Part shown: positions 19,814 to 20,131 of the stretch, piece after piece | Layout of the letters: the number at the start of each line of letters is the position of its first letter | How positions within the stretch are numbered: position 1 is the first letter of the stretch | Assembly: GCA_046484045.1 (NCBI GenBank) | Contig: JAWOBZ010000067.1 | Span: 1 to 20,131, forward strand | From: CAZHUM01 sp046484045 | GTDB taxonomy: Archaea > Thermoplasmatota > Thermoplasmata > Halarchaeoplasmatales > Halarchaeoplasmataceae | Direction: 5' to 3' | Length of the DNA: 20,131 bases | Translations under genes and position numbers: made by a program | The notes under the pieces: generated by a model | What the model was told of the DNA's origin: nothing | What the model saw: only the letters and a program-made list of their open reading frames with translations | Database searches by the model: none

Positions 19814-20131
19814 ATGGCAGTTTTAAAATTAAAAGATAACATATACGAAGTCGGTGCCACCGACTGGGATAGAGAGCTGTTCGACGAATTGATACCGCTT
19901 CCGGACGGAACGACTTACAACTCTTACCTGATCCAGGGGAGTGAAAAGACGGTCCTGGTTGATACGGTTGATCCCAGGAAAGAAGATGTACTGTTGGAGA
20001 ATCTAAAGGAGATGGACGTGGGTCACATAGATTACGTAGTTTCACACCATGCAGAGCAGGACCACTCGGGCAGCATACCGCTCATTTTGACAATGTTTCC
20101 AAAAGCTAAAGTGGTCACAAATGAGAGATGT
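19814..20131 (+). CDS. fprA: FprA-type flavodiiron protein (oxygen or NO reductase), 5' part
   Basis: The first 106 residues of an A-type flavoprotein are present; the gene runs off the window. The metallo-beta-lactamase fold start is clear: TTYNSYLIQG, VLVDTVDP, and the diiron motif SHHAEQDHSGSIP with H79, E81, D83 and H84, at exactly the numbering typical of the family. Relatives reduce oxygen to water or NO to nitrous oxide using FMN and a diiron site, with electrons from rubredoxin or F420. The flavodoxin domain is expected beyond the edge but cannot be seen. One base separates it from the rubredoxin stop, so the two form an oxygen-reducing operon. Confidence 0.95.
   Translation, partial: MAVLKLKDNIYEVGATDWDRELFDELIPLPDGTTYNSYLIQGSEKTVLVDTVDPRKEDVLLENLKEMDVGHIDYVVSHHAEQDHSGSIPLILTMFPKAKVVTNERC

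Noticed and set aside
1..20131. CRISPR array, tRNA or rRNA genes
   Set aside because: I looked for regularly spaced repeats, cloverleaf-like GC-rich stretches and rRNA signatures by eye and saw none; a tRNA scan would be needed to exclude an unusual tRNA.

Overview
The window looks like an anaerobic archaeon. My best guess is Thermoplasmatota or another euryarchaeal lineage, but no rRNA is present to settle it. Three lines support archaea. The gene content includes an Ogg2-type 8-oxoguanine glycosylase, a two-subunit 2-oxoacid:ferredoxin oxidoreductase, both superoxide reductase classes, SfsA and an Lrp-type regulator. Most transcription units start with an archaeal TATA-like box about 26 bp before a start codon and have little or no leader. 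Genes inside operons carry GGAGGTGATC-like Shine-Dalgarno sites at a uniform spacing. The proteins are rich in Glu, Asp and Lys.

Layout. 1-95: 5' end of an IS1182-type transposase, cut by the window edge. 239-1968 (-): a two-gene ABC-2 exporter. 2065-2475 (-): thioredoxin, divergent from 2594-6134 (+), a four-gene unit of AhpD-like protein, GAF-type free Met-R-sulfoxide reductase, DUF255 thioredoxin-fold protein and 8-oxoguanine glycosylase. 6141-8490 (-): a VOC-nitroreductase fusion, pirin and SfsA. 8538-8996 (-): an Lrp/AsnC regulator, divergent from 9150-12905 (+), a compact oxygen-defence array of diiron protein, rubredoxin, peroxiredoxin, class II superoxide reductase, Prx6-like peroxiredoxin, desulfoferrodoxin, rubrerythrin and ferritin. 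12955-16010 (+): KorA, KorB and a nitroreductase. 16087-16893 (+): a Ras-like GTPase, convergent with a receiver-domain protein (16916-17635, -). 17750-18791 (-): Nudix and HD-domain proteins. 18890-19523: two small convergent membrane proteins. 19648-20131 (+): a second rubredoxin followed by the start of an FprA-type flavodiiron oxygen reductase.

How the genes fit together (inference from known families). KorAB can supply reduced ferredoxin, and the rubredoxins can pass electrons to superoxide reductases, rubrerythrin and the flavodiiron protein. Peroxiredoxins remove peroxide, ferritin stores the iron, and the 2594-6134 unit repairs oxidised methionine and guanine. No superoxide dismutase or catalase is seen.

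Most worth a second look: a perfect 9-bp inverted repeat in the Lrp/defence-array divergent promoter; a 19-codon ORF ending 1 nt before the first array gene; KorB with only three cysteines, Ser200 standing where the fourth Fe-S ligand is expected; the VOC-nitroreductase fusion; and a Ras-like GTPase with an altered DxxGQ motif next to a receiver protein with an unrecognised C-terminal half. No tRNA, rRNA or CRISPR array was seen, and no gene-free stretch exceeds 300 bases.
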